DNA of 64,000 nt from Lachnospiraceae bacterium (GTDB taxonomy: Bacteria; Bacillota; Clostridia; Lachnospirales; Lachnospiraceae), in the NCBI GenBank assembly GCA_014804785.1, contig JAAUZD010000015.1, positions 126,945 to 190,944 of the forward strand. Direction: 5' to 3'. Under the pieces are notes generated by a model. The model did not search any database. It had not been told where the DNA came from and worked only from the letters and a program-made list of their open reading frames with translations. Both the position numbers and the translations under genes were made by a program. Position 1 is the stretch's first letter. Every line of letters starts with the position of its first letter. Positions 26,528-35,420 of the stretch are shown one piece after another.

Positions 26528-29500
26528 CTATCGAAAACATTCCCGGATTTTTCTGCAGATTCCCTTGCATTTACATCCGAATGTCTGTTTTACGACCCGG
26601 AAGATTCCCCACATGCCTGACTCCACATCCCAGGCAAAACTGCCTGAGCGGTAGAGGTAATCTCCGGGACATCCGGCGCCATCTAAAAGCTCTATGTCGA
26701 ACTTATTGCCGATACTGATTCCGCCCTGCAGGGGGATGATTCTGGAAAACGGGTCCCGCTGTTGTTCCCTCCATAAATGATCATGAACCGCAATGGACGT
26801 ATTCCTGGGTTTATCCGCAGGCATCATAGCTCGAAAGATCACACGGTCTCCGGAATATGCTTTCCATATCGGGGTTGCCGGATCTCCATGCACTTTGCTG
26901 CTGAAGACCTTCCATGTTCTTGGATCTCTCGCAAGTCTGTTGGCAAACCGCTCTGAACGGTAATTGTAGCCTTTTTCTCCTGTATCCTCCGCATCTACCG
27001 GTTCCCCGTTATCTTCCAGCGCATTCTGAATCAGCTTGCCTTCTGCGTCAAGCAGACGAATTCCATTTTGAATAAACACAACATATTCCCTAAAGTTCTC
27101 TACTCCCGGTGCCGTTATCACTGCCTGTTCTGCAAAGCTGTCTTTTTTTCTGGTAAAATTGCGGTACCATTCCGCTCCCGGCGGTTCTACAATGACCGCT
27201 CCGAATAATCCGTGATAACGATGGTTTCTCATGTCTCCAAAGGACTGTATGATGCAGGCTCCATACTCCTGGTCTGCGTGCCAGAGGTACCGCTTGCTCT
27301 CGCCCACCCCTACTGTCTGCTCCATTTCATTATACCCTACATTGATACCGGAATCGCGGACCGGGTCATACCTCAAAAACTGCGGATTTAAGGAAGCCCT
27401 CATTGACGGTGTATATTCCTTATCTAAAGGAACCGTCGGATAGGAAAAGTAAGGAATCGGGTGTTCCGGGCTCCATGCATTATGCAAAGTGACCTCAATC
27501 CAATCCCCTACGTTTGCCCGCAGGATCAATGGCTTAGGCATACATTTTCCCGAAAGTACATTATCTACATCCTCCATCGGAACAAATACCAGACCATCCG
27601 GATCATGATCCCCGTATCGGTTATAGATTAATTTCTTCTGTACAGCCACAACCTCATAGCGCCTGACCACATCATCCTTTGACGGGCAGGGCGGAAGGGG
27701 CAGAGGTCTGACTTTTCCCCGACATAATGGCTGCAGATGTTTTTTATATCTTCTATGCACGCGGATAATTCCCCACAGCCCAAGCCATGCATCGTCGATT
27801 CCGCCAAAATAATAGAGATAATCTCCCGCACCATACTTCTCCGTCACATTCAGGTTAAAGGCTTCCGATATTCCCAGTGTCTGGGAAGCGGCAAGAGGCG
27901 ACCTTGCATCTGCCGGCTCTTTTCTCCATGACATTCCCGTGACATTAAAAGAATGCTGTTCCTCATGGGCTCCGTCAATCAGGCGGAACATCAATTCATC
28001 TCCCGGATAGGTTTCAAAAATCGGCGTCGCCGGGTCACCGTGTACAAAAGAACTGAAAAGATATGCCGGGTCCTCCTTTTTGCGAAGCCTCTCCCTCATC
28101 GGCTCGGCGCGGTAGTTAATCCCCATGACGCCCGGATCATCGTGTGAACCGGGAACTTTGGGCGGGTTCAGCGGATTGCCTTTTCTGTCAAAAAGAAAGG
28201 CAAAATCATGGACGAACAGTGCGAATTCCCTGAAAGAGGTGCCGTCTTTTCTGCGGATGACAGCACGCGTCCCAGAATGCAGTTCTTTTCCATTCTGTGG
28301 GTTATGGAACGTAGCGCCTGCTTCTTCAATAATAAGCGCTCCGAACAGACCGTGCTGCTGGTGGACATTGGCGAACAGATGGTCATGGAAGAATACCGTC
28401 CGCAGTTCTTCGTTTGCAAAAAAACGCTCCACTAATGTCTCATACCGTCTCGCGCCGGCAATGTTATTCCAGCCGTTTGCCGACCCGTCTGAGACAATGG
28501 TATCAAATTTTACCAGATGCAGGTGATGTCCTACAATATCCGTCCTGGTTCTTGGCTGGAACGGACTTTCCTCAATAAACTCGGGTAAAAGGTTTGTGGT
28601 ACGGAGCTCAATACAATCTCCGGCATTTGCACGGATAACTAACGGCTCCACTTTAATTTCCTGTTTTTCCACTTTACGGATATAATTTTCCAGACCTCCA
28701 TGCCGCTCCAGCTCTTCCTTGAGGACGAAAAAACGTCCCTGCGGATCATGCCAGCCATAACGGTTGTAGATAATCTTTGCCTGTACCATGGCAATCTCAA
28801 ATACTTTTATCCTGCAATTCGTATGGCACGGACAGGTATCCGTATACAATGCGCCGGGAACTGCGTTTTCTACAAAGTTGGCTCTCTCAAGGGACGTCGG
28901 CTTATTCGTCACCCCTCCACCCGGCAGTAATACGCCCAGCGGCGGCTGCAATGGGCTTTCGCCAAACTTGCCCTCTATAAAATTCGGATAACCCGGATGC
29001 ATTTTATCCTTCTTCGGCGGAAGTTCCCTGTCTTTCAACGGCATAAGAGCCGCAATGGGCGTTCCGTCAGGCAATTCTCCCGTTCCATCCTGGAGCCGGT
29101 CATAAATCCTCCATAAAGTCCACATTCCCTCCATAAAATGAGGATAGAGATGACAGTGGAATATCACATCCCCTATCACTCCGTTCAGGCTTCCTGCTCC
29201 GTATAAAATATCCAACGTATAGCATTCCTGCGGGCTGATGGTGATGGAATCTATGATTGTTGAAACCGGATTATCCGCTTCCAGCCTCCACTGATGGTTA
29301 TGAAGATGAAAAACATGGGTTTCCTTCACTCCGCCGTGAAGCAGGCGTATCTTGACCGGATCACCCACATAGGCGAAAAGAATCGGCGGCGCAGGATCAC
29401 CATATACCCAGGAACTCATAGATACATCCTCTGCGGAATCCGCCGGATCATGCGAGTGCGGCATTCGGTTGCGCATAGGCTCAGAGCGGTAACTGATTGC

Positions 29501-30178
29501 TGTTGTCATCGAAGGAAGCCCTGTATGTGGATCGATTGGCGGCTTTCCCTCTTTGTTCAGAATTTCCAGTTCATCATGAAAAAAGACGCTGTACTCCCTG
29601 AATGCCGGCTTTCCGGGCTGATAAATATCCGCCATTAAACCGCTTTGCATCTCTTCCCCTGTTTCCGGGTCGAACCACTTCGCCTCCGGCGCCTCTACAA
29701 TAATCGCCCCGAACAGACCGTGAATGTTGGTTGCGTCTTCTGTACTTCGAGGGTCCGCCATGTCGTTAAACAGATAAACTCCCTCTGTGTCGGCATACCA
29801 TGTATACCAGATCTCGCCGCTTGTGGTGCTGTCATCATTATACCCTACGCTGCTTCCGTCTGAAGTATTGACATCGTAAGATAATCCCTGTACATGAATC
29901 GACAATCTCCTGTTCACAGAATTACGGAACCGTATTTTTACCGTATCTCCCAGATTGACACGGATTACCAACGGCTGTACTTCCTTATATGGCTGCGGTA
30001 TCTCCATCTCGAATCTTTGAAGAGCTTCTCTTTTGATCCTTTCCGCGTCCTCCTCAAGCACATAGAGCAGACCGTCCGGATCGTAGTCTCCATATTTGTT
30101 ATACACGATAGGAATCTGTATCGCCTCAATATGGAACGTCCTGATCTTGCCCGTTTTTGGATATTTACATAACTCCAT
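26528..30178 (-). CDS. Very large MnxG-like multicopper oxidase
   Basis: 1216 residues from MELCKYPKTGKIRTFHI (AGGGAT upstream). Three cupredoxin blocks each begin with a variant of IYN[KR]YG.[HY]DP.G (about residues 25, 469 and 850). Copper ligands: HVFHLHNH (about 287-294) and the type 1 site HCH...H....M (341-343, 347, 352) in block one, and FFHDHLF....HQQHG (about 597-610) in block two. Typical laccases have about 500 residues; the size and multi-block layout recall the manganese oxidase MnxG. No signal peptide; the C terminus ends in a Cys/Lys-rich tail (CKCKGICRKIRECF). It overlaps the DUF2935 gene by 14 bases. Substrate (Mn, Fe, phenolics) unproven. Confidence 0.85.
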   Translation of the reverse strand: MELCKYPKTGKIRTFHIEAIQIPIVYNKYGDYDPDGLLYVLEEDAERIKREALQRFEMEIPQPYKEVQPLVIRVNLGDTVKIRFRNSVNRRLSIHVQGLSYDVNTSDGSSVGYNDDSTTSGEIWYTWYADTEGVYLFNDMADPRSTEDATNIHGLFGAIIVEAPEAKWFDPETGEEMQSGLMADIYQPGKPAFREYSVFFHDELEILNKEGKPPIDPHTGLPSMTTAISYRSEPMRNRMPHSHDPADSAEDVSMSSWVYGDPAPPILFAYVGDPVKIRLLHGGVKETHVFHLHNHQWRLEADNPVSTIIDSITISPQECYTLDILYGAGSLNGVIGDVIFHCHLYPHFMEGMWTLWRIYDRLQDGTGELPDGTPIAALMPLKDRELPPKKDKMHPGYPNFIEGKFGESPLQPPLGVLLPGGGVTNKPTSLERANFVENAVPGALYTDTCPCHTNCRIKVFEIAMVQAKIIYNRYGWHDPQGRFFVLKEELERHGGLENYIRKVEKQEIKVEPLVIRANAGDCIELRTTNLLPEFIEESPFQPRTRTDIVGHHLHLVKFDTIVSDGSANGWNNIAGARRYETLVERFFANEELRTVFFHDHLFANVHQQHGLFGALIIEEAGATFHNPQNGKELHSGTRAVIRRKDGTSFREFALFVHDFAFLFDRKGNPLNPPKVPGSHDDPGVMGINYRAEPMRERLRKKEDPAYLFSSFVHGDPATPIFETYPGDELMFRLIDGAHEEQHSFNVTGMSWRKEPADARSPLAASQTLGISEAFNLNVTEKYGAGDYLYYFGGIDDAWLGLWGIIRVHRRYKKHLQPLCRGKVRPLPLPPCPSKDDVVRRYEVVAVQKKLIYNRYGDHDPDGLVFVPMEDVDNVLSGKCMPKPLILRANVGDWIEVTLHNAWSPEHPIPYFSYPTVPLDKEYTPSMRASLNPQFLRYDPVRDSGINVGYNEMEQTVGVGESKRYLWHADQEYGACIIQSFGDMRNHRYHGLFGAVIVEPPGAEWYRNFTRKKDSFAEQAVITAPGVENFREYVVFIQNGIRLLDAEGKLIQNALEDNGEPVDAEDTGEKGYNYRSERFANRLARDPRTWKVFSSKVHGDPATPIWKAYSGDRVIFRAMMPADKPRNTSIAVHDHLWREQQRDPFSRIIPLQGGISIGNKFDIELLDGAGCPGDYLYRSGSFAWDVESGMWGIFRVVKQTFGCKCKGICRKIRECFR

Positions 30179-31091
30179 ACAAATCCCTGCCTTTCTGTGC
30201 ATGATCCAGAATACGCAGATAGTGATTTGCTTCGCGGAGCACATGGTCTGCCAAAAGAGGCAGAATGATGGAGCGGATCTCACAGCCTATAATTCCTTCC
30301 GCTCCCGCTGTTTTAAACTGCTGATATTGTTTTGTCGTCTGTAAAGCCCTTGCGGTCAGGGCATTCATCGCCTTCCAGTCCTGCTGCCTTGCCTCTTCCA
30401 AAAGGCGGCAATAGTCCCCGGCAAATCCACCAGCTGTTTCCATCAGTTCACACTCTGTCGGATCTAACAGCCCCCGAATAAACTGGGCATGTTCCATCAT
30501 AATCTGATTCCAGAATATTTCCAGATTTCTTAAATCCGGCGTAGTAATTCTTCCCATCTGCTCAAGTTCCAAAAGCATCTGACGATACAATTTCGCTTCC
30601 CGCAGGATATGCTCGATCAGCAGCGGATAGTTGGCTGTATAAAGTCTGCACCTTGTCACTTCTCTCAGAATCTCTTCCTTAAAGGAAATCAAGCCGTCCA
30701 GACTTCTTAGCATTTGCTGATTCAACATTCTTACCTGATGAACGATTTCCCTGTTCACCATACCACAGTTTCCGGCACGGAGCCGTTCTTCCGCCTCCGT
30801 AATCTTCACATCAATCGGAATCCCTGTCAGATTTTTCGTCTGGCGCTCCGCTTTCTCTGTAAATTCCGTTACAACCTCCCCGGAATCTAAAACCGATTTA
30901 CTTACGATGCCGTCCGCAAGCCTTACGGTTCTTCTGAGTCCTTCTTCAAATTCTTCCCGGAACTGATCTGCACGCCGTATAAACGCTGTTTCCTTCGCAG
31001 GGAATCCGGCGAGCAGGAATAAGGAGTGTTCCTTCATGATCCTCCCGAAAAAAAGGTGTATTTCTAATGATAAAGTTACATATTCTTTCAT
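30165..31091 (-). CDS. DUF2935 protein
   Basis: 308 residues, mainly alpha-helical, with two tandem helical-bundle halves (about 10-140 and 155-290). Each carries spaced His/Glu residues: E..LF.GRIMKEHSLFL in the first, W..IM.EHAQFIRGLLDPTE in the second, then LADHVLREANHYLRIL. This spacing suggests metal-binding four-helix bundles like DUF2935 proteins of Bacillus. Its overlap with the multicopper oxidase indicates coupled translation and a joint metal-related job, perhaps in a spore or envelope layer (inference). The upstream region has a TATAAT-like -10 with a poor -35. Confidence 0.82.
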   Translation of the reverse strand: MKEYVTLSLEIHLFFGRIMKEHSLFLLAGFPAKETAFIRRADQFREEFEEGLRRTVRLADGIVSKSVLDSGEVVTEFTEKAERQTKNLTGIPIDVKITEAEERLRAGNCGMVNREIVHQVRMLNQQMLRSLDGLISFKEEILREVTRCRLYTANYPLLIEHILREAKLYRQMLLELEQMGRITTPDLRNLEIFWNQIMMEHAQFIRGLLDPTECELMETAGGFAGDYCRLLEEARQQDWKAMNALTARALQTTKQYQQFKTAGAEGIIGCEIRSIILPLLADHVLREANHYLRILDHAQKGRDLYGVM

Positions 31092-31224
31092 ATTTCTGCA
31101 TACCTATATCGTTTATGTTTCTTTATATTATATGCAAAATACACCAAAAAGAGACAAAAAAACCTAATCCCTTGCTGTTCATTGTAGTAGGGGCTCCTAT
31201 CCTCCATCCTTAGAATCATTTCAG

Positions 31225-32679
31225 TTACTCGCGCTTTCTTGCAGTTCGAATAATCCAATCCACTGCCGCCTCGGCATGTATGGGTAAATTTTCAGAAGTC
31301 TGGGCGGATGACCCGGATTCCGGCTTTTCTATGCCCGCATAAAAAGCATTCAGGGCATATCTTGCCAACAACCCTGAAACACGTCCCCTCTCTATGGAAT
31401 CCTCGGTGCCCAGAACGATAACTACTAAATCATGCTCCATGGTTCCGTCGTCCGCAGTCAGGGATGTAACCAGACAGGCGCCAGCTTTATTGGTTGTTCC
31501 AGTTTTCAAGCCGGTGACTTCGGGCAGGTTGTTCAGAAGCGGATTGGTGTTACGCACTTCAAAGTTCAGGGATGTCAAGGTAGCTTCTTCCAGAGAAGTG
31601 ATATCCGTAATCTGGGGATAGACTTTCAAAAAATAAGATACCAGTCGGAACATATCCTCTGCACTCATGCTGTTCTGGCGCTTTGCAGGAATGAAATCTT
31701 CCGTGTAGGCGGGAAGACCATTGCTATTGAAAAAAATTGTTTGGGAAAGTCCCAGATCCTGCGCTTTCTGATTCATCATTTGGACGAAGGCTTCCTCCGA
31801 ACCGGCGATAGATTCAGCCAAGCACAATGCACATTCGTTACTGGAGGGCAAAAGGGCACCCAGCAAAAGTTCCTGCACGGTAATCTGTTCTCCAGCTTCC
31901 AAGGGAATCACCCCATCGCCTGAAGCGGATAGCGACTGAACTGCATCAGAGATCGTGACCGGCTCCTCAAGAGTCATCTGCCCTGCCGAAATGGCATCCA
32001 TGGTCAAAAGACAGGTCATGAGCTTGGAAGTGCTGGCTATAGGATAAGATATATCGGACTGATACTGGTAGTAGATTTCCCCAGTAGTGGCATCTCCTAC
32101 CAACACGCTGTTAACCCCGTAAAAATAACCGGCTTGCTCCAAAGAAACAGGGGAGATATCAAAAGGCTCTTGTGTATGAATCTGTAGAAAGCCCGCAACG
32201 GGAACGGTGATATCCACATCCAGAATCATAGCCAAATCTGCCGCCATTATGAAGCAATCATAATAGCCGGAAGGCAATTTCATAATCAATGTATAATAAG
32301 ACACCGTTTGGTCGTTTACTTTGAATTCGTTTCGTCGCAGGGCAATATCTGGGTTTTCCTCTTCTTCCCAAGGGGTATTCTCCACTCCCACAGACATGTA
32401 GGCATTTCCCGTATTCAAAGATACGGAATTACCCGTAATATCCAGAGAGAAAGATTTATCCGTATCATTAAGAAGCATGGCAATGTCCCGCAGAGAGAAA
32501 TAAGTGTTGTAATCGTAACCATAATCAAGAGTTTTTACAGTGCATGCGGCGCCGGTATCCGTCTGTACCTGACAGATTCCGGGGATTTCAAAACTTGCGT
32601 CTGCCCTGATTGGCAGGACGGAACATACCAGAATTGCGGACAATATAAGGAAACTTATTTTCTGTAGGATTTTTTTCAT
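31225..32679 (-). CDS. D-alanyl-D-alanine carboxypeptidase (peptidase S11) with N-terminal accessory domain
   Basis: 484 residues from MKKILQKISF (GGGAAGGGAG upstream). Signal peptide 1 to about 29. Residues 30-165 resemble copper-amine-oxidase-N-like wall-binding domains (YFSLRDIAMLLN, then MAADLAMILDV). The penicillin-binding catalytic domain has STSK (Ser216/Lys219), SSN (279-281) and KTG in TGLKTGTTNKAG (near 397). It trims pentapeptide stems of peptidoglycan outside the membrane. The usual C-terminal membrane anchor is not evident. Probably in an operon with the 244-residue protein upstream (62 bases away). Confidence 0.9.
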   Translation of the reverse strand: MKKILQKISFLILSAILVCSVLPIRADASFEIPGICQVQTDTGAACTVKTLDYGYDYNTYFSLRDIAMLLNDTDKSFSLDITGNSVSLNTGNAYMSVGVENTPWEEEENPDIALRRNEFKVNDQTVSYYTLIMKLPSGYYDCFIMAADLAMILDVDITVPVAGFLQIHTQEPFDISPVSLEQAGYFYGVNSVLVGDATTGEIYYQYQSDISYPIASTSKLMTCLLTMDAISAGQMTLEEPVTISDAVQSLSASGDGVIPLEAGEQITVQELLLGALLPSSNECALCLAESIAGSEEAFVQMMNQKAQDLGLSQTIFFNSNGLPAYTEDFIPAKRQNSMSAEDMFRLVSYFLKVYPQITDITSLEEATLTSLNFEVRNTNPLLNNLPEVTGLKTGTTNKAGACLVTSLTADDGTMEHDLVVIVLGTEDSIERGRVSGLLARYALNAFYAGIEKPESGSSAQTSENLPIHAEAAVDWIIRTARKRE

Positions 32680-32741
32680 AGAATCTCCCTTCCCACTCAT
32701 TTTACAAGAAAGATGAGGGATCATGCTTTCTTCTCCAGAGC

Positions 32742-33476
32742 CTATTGATTTGGAGATTGTTTTAAAGTGTATACCATAGGATAATAATCCGAAAAAAGAC
32801 CAGCGGGAACAGAACCAATTTCTTCGTACAAAATCAGCTTAGAATCCTTCCAGATATAATATTCCGTCTTTGTGGTGACAGCCCCACCGGCATCAAACTG
32901 TCTGGTCAGAATGTCTTCTGATTCTTTATAGGTGCCGCTGCCATCATATCCAACCTGTAAGTCTTCCAAGGAAGGCAGCAGGGCAGGGCCATAGGACATC
33001 AAATAGGAAACAGTGGGCATCCCAAAAGTTTCAGTTACAAGAGCCTCCATAGCTTCCTTGTCTGTGCTGCCCGTATAGCCTGCCATACGAAGCCTCCCCG
33101 CCAAAAGATCCTGAAATGCCAATGCAAATGCCTCATAGGCAGCCTGCCTGCAGGCATCATAGCTTTCCGGCGAAACATTGCAGTAAAAAGTTCCCTCCGA
33201 GCGGGCGGTTTGCTCCAAGGTCAAATTAACCTGAATAGTCAACTCCTGCATATAGGACTCCATATCCTCCATGGAAACGGAAACGCCTTCTATATCTTGC
33301 AGCCATGCAAGCGCTGTGACAGAAGCCTGCTGCGTCATGTCCAGATTTGCCGTCCACTCCCCCGAAAGCTCCTTATCATATGATGCAAAAAAGTGCAAAT
33401 ACGTCAAAAGAGCGGTGGAAGCAATTAAGGTCAAAAACAATAGAGTAAATACTGCATTTTTTATGGTTTTTCTCAT
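32742..33476 (-). CDS. Membrane-anchored extracytoplasmic protein of unknown family
   Basis: 244 residues from MRKTIKNAVF (GGGGGACC upstream). One N-terminal membrane helix (about 8-26) and then a soluble domain starting SGEWTANLDMTQQ, with conserved-looking GRLRMAGYTGST and a C-terminal YYIWKDSKLILYEE strand. The 'GEWT..LDMT' start is like lipocalin/DUF5105-type extracytoplasmic domains, but I do not recognise the family. It is paired with the carboxypeptidase, and the same order is preserved in the scar at 19805-20046, so the two likely work together at the wall. Confidence 0.7.
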   Translation of the reverse strand: MRKTIKNAVFTLLFLTLIASTALLTYLHFFASYDKELSGEWTANLDMTQQASVTALAWLQDIEGVSVSMEDMESYMQELTIQVNLTLEQTARSEGTFYCNVSPESYDACRQAAYEAFALAFQDLLAGRLRMAGYTGSTDKEAMEALVTETFGMPTVSYLMSYGPALLPSLEDLQVGYDGSGTYKESEDILTRQFDAGGAVTTKTEYYIWKDSKLILYEEIGSVPAGLFSDYYPMVYTLKQSPNQ

Positions 33477-33488
33477 AGAGGTCCCCCT

Positions 33489-33504
33489 GCCCGCAGCAGC
33501 GGGC
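33489..33504. repeat. GC-rich perfect palindrome beside a ribosome-binding site
   Basis: GCCCGC-AGCA-GCGGGC is a perfect six-bp stem with a four-base loop, four bases from the GGGGGAC ribosome site of the downstream gene. No T-tract follows, so it is more likely a translational or mRNA-stability element, or a remnant terminator. Confidence 0.35.
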
Positions 33505-33556
33505 GTCCCTTCCATGGAAGCGCATCCTCATGAAACGATTTTTCATGTAGCTTCCA

Positions 33557-33964
33557 CTAGATATTTTTCTTAATACGCAAAATATTCTGTCCATCCTTAT
33601 ACTCATAAAAGACAGCATCCATTATCTTCTTCACCATATAGATTCCCAGACCGCCAATCTCACGTTCCTCGGCGGAGAGAGTGATGTCGGGATCTGCTTT
33701 TGCGAGAGGGTCATAGGGAACACCGTTGTCAATAAAGGTTATCACCACTGCCAGCGGATTATCCATAACCTCCACGCAAACAGTAACCGCGCCGACCTCA
33801 GGATTGTAGGCATAGTTCGCGATATTGCCAAACAACTCATCAATTGCGATATCAACCTGCATCTGCGTTTTCATCGGACAACCCAATTGCTCAAGCTGTT
33901 CGTCCACAAAGGCGGTCACTGCGGCAACATTTTTTATGGTTGCGTCAATCGTAAGCTCTTTCAT
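33557..33964 (-). CDS. RsbW/SpoIIAB-type anti-sigma factor kinase (HATPase)
   Basis: 135 residues from MKELTIDATIKN (GGAGGGATGAG upstream). GHKL ATPase fold with N box DELFGNIANYAY, G1 box FIDNGVPYDPL and G2 box EIGGLGIYMVKKIMD. Proteins of this size are anti-sigma kinases that bind a sigma factor or phosphorylate a STAS antagonist. A STAS protein and a SpoIIE phosphatase are in the same operon, giving all three parts of a partner switch. No sigma factor gene lies nearby. The start is two bases after the phosphatase stop region. Confidence 0.9.
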   Translation of the reverse strand: MKELTIDATIKNVAAVTAFVDEQLEQLGCPMKTQMQVDIAIDELFGNIANYAYNPEVGAVTVCVEVMDNPLAVVITFIDNGVPYDPLAKADPDITLSAEEREIGGLGIYMVKKIMDAVFYEYKDGQNILRIKKNI

Positions 33965-33965
33965 C

Positions 33966-35405
33966 TCATCCCTCCATTCTCGCCTTGTAATCCAGACAAA
34001 GCATTGTGATGTCGTCGAATTGTGGTGCGGCACCTACAAAACGGTCAATATCAGCTTTGATAACGGGAAGCAGTTCAGTCGGCTCAAGTTCTGAGTTTTC
34101 CGCGAGGATTTTCGTCAGCCTGCCCATTCCGTAAAGCTCGTTATTCTTATTTGTCGCCTCAGTAACACCATCCGTGTACTGAAAAATCCGGTCTCCCACC
34201 TCCATCTGCATGGAACCGCACTGATAGCGGATTCCCTCCATCCCCGCAAGGACAAAACCTGCCTTGATTTTGTGAGGCTCAAACGTTTTGCCCTTTTTGC
34301 ACAAAAACGGTATCTCATGTCCCGCATTGACGAAGCAGAACTCCCCTGTCACAAGGTCGAGTACACCCTCGAAGGCAGTGATAAACAACCCTTCGCTGTT
34401 GGACTCGCACAGCAGATTATTTACCTCCGTAAACACCTCGCCCAGATTTCTTCCCGGCTGCGTGTGGTCCTTGATGAGCGTCTTGCCGATTACCATAAAA
34501 AGCGCCGCTGGAACACCTTTGCCGGAAACATCCGCAACCACGATGGCAAGATGACTGTCATCCACCATAAAAAAGTCATAGAAATCGCCGCCGACCTCCT
34601 TTGCCGGATCCATTGTCGCAAAGACATCGAACTCCTTGCGCTCCGGAAACGCCGGAAAGATACAGGGCAGCATGGATTTCTGGATGTTGGTGGCGATATT
34701 CAGCTCCGCTGTCGTCTTCATCGTCTTTGCACTCTGGTCTATCGAATAGAAAATCATCCAGAACTCAACGACAAAAATTACACAGACGGTGAGATACAAT
34801 GGAAAAAACCATAAGCTGTCCGGATAAATTCCGACACTGTTTGACACAAGATTGATGATGTAAAAACCCACCACCGATATCACAAGCGCCGGTATAAAGA
34901 CCAGCATTTTCCCACCCACAGCCTCGATAGTGCGATGAAATGTCTTCCTTAAACAGCGCACATACAGGACAGAGAGTGCCACGTATACCACAAGCTTGAT
35001 AGCTATGAAAAAAATCAGATTCGCTGTCTCATACGGGCTCTCCTTAATCAGTCCAAAACGCGCCCCCAACACGGTGTCGGTCGTCCCACACAACATAAAC
35101 GTGCTGACGTTCGCAATCAGGCATGCCATCAGGGCAATCGCCAGCTTTGTTGACCAGCTGTCTTTGTATAAAAACTGTGCAATAATGCACATAAGTGCGG
35201 AAAGACCAAGAATTCCCACCACATCATTGTACAAATTGATGCTGTAGCTGACAAACGCCAGACCGTAGCCAAGTGCCGCCCCGACTGCCCATACGGCTGC
35301 CCGGATTGTCCCCTTATATTTTGGCGTGAGTGTGATTCCCGTGAGCAGTCCTGCAAATACGGACGCCAAAAAAACCGCAAAACTCCAAAGTTCAATTGAT
35401 ACCAT
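33966..35405 (-). CDS. Membrane-bound SpoIIE/RsbU-type PP2C phosphatase
   Basis: 479 residues. Seven or so hydrophobic segments in 1-215 form an integral membrane sensor domain, and 235-475 is a PP2C-like SpoIIE domain with the metal-binding motifs DPAKEVGGDFYDFF, VADVSGKGVPAALFM and QFDDITMLCLDY. Such enzymes dephosphorylate STAS anti-anti-sigma proteins in response to a signal. AGGTATTACG and GGAGG upstream of the ATG support the start. It lies 15 bases after the NRPS stop, so the phosphatase is co-produced with the biosynthetic enzyme. Confidence 0.92.
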   Translation of the reverse strand: MVSIELWSFAVFLASVFAGLLTGITLTPKYKGTIRAAVWAVGAALGYGLAFVSYSINLYNDVVGILGLSALMCIIAQFLYKDSWSTKLAIALMACLIANVSTFMLCGTTDTVLGARFGLIKESPYETANLIFFIAIKLVVYVALSVLYVRCLRKTFHRTIEAVGGKMLVFIPALVISVVGFYIINLVSNSVGIYPDSLWFFPLYLTVCVIFVVEFWMIFYSIDQSAKTMKTTAELNIATNIQKSMLPCIFPAFPERKEFDVFATMDPAKEVGGDFYDFFMVDDSHLAIVVADVSGKGVPAALFMVIGKTLIKDHTQPGRNLGEVFTEVNNLLCESNSEGLFITAFEGVLDLVTGEFCFVNAGHEIPFLCKKGKTFEPHKIKAGFVLAGMEGIRYQCGSMQMEVGDRIFQYTDGVTEATNKNNELYGMGRLTKILAENSELEPTELLPVIKADIDRFVGAAPQFDDITMLCLDYKARMEG

Positions 35406-35420
35406 CGTAATACCTCCACA

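Noticed and set aside
26252..26620. Plus-strand open frame of 122 codons
   Set aside because: It runs antisense through the end of the oxidase gene, has no ribosome site and shows no protein-like motif.
33489..33547. Terminator of the NRPS operon
   Set aside because: Two neat hairpins are present but neither is followed by a T-run on the minus strand, so termination there is not supported.
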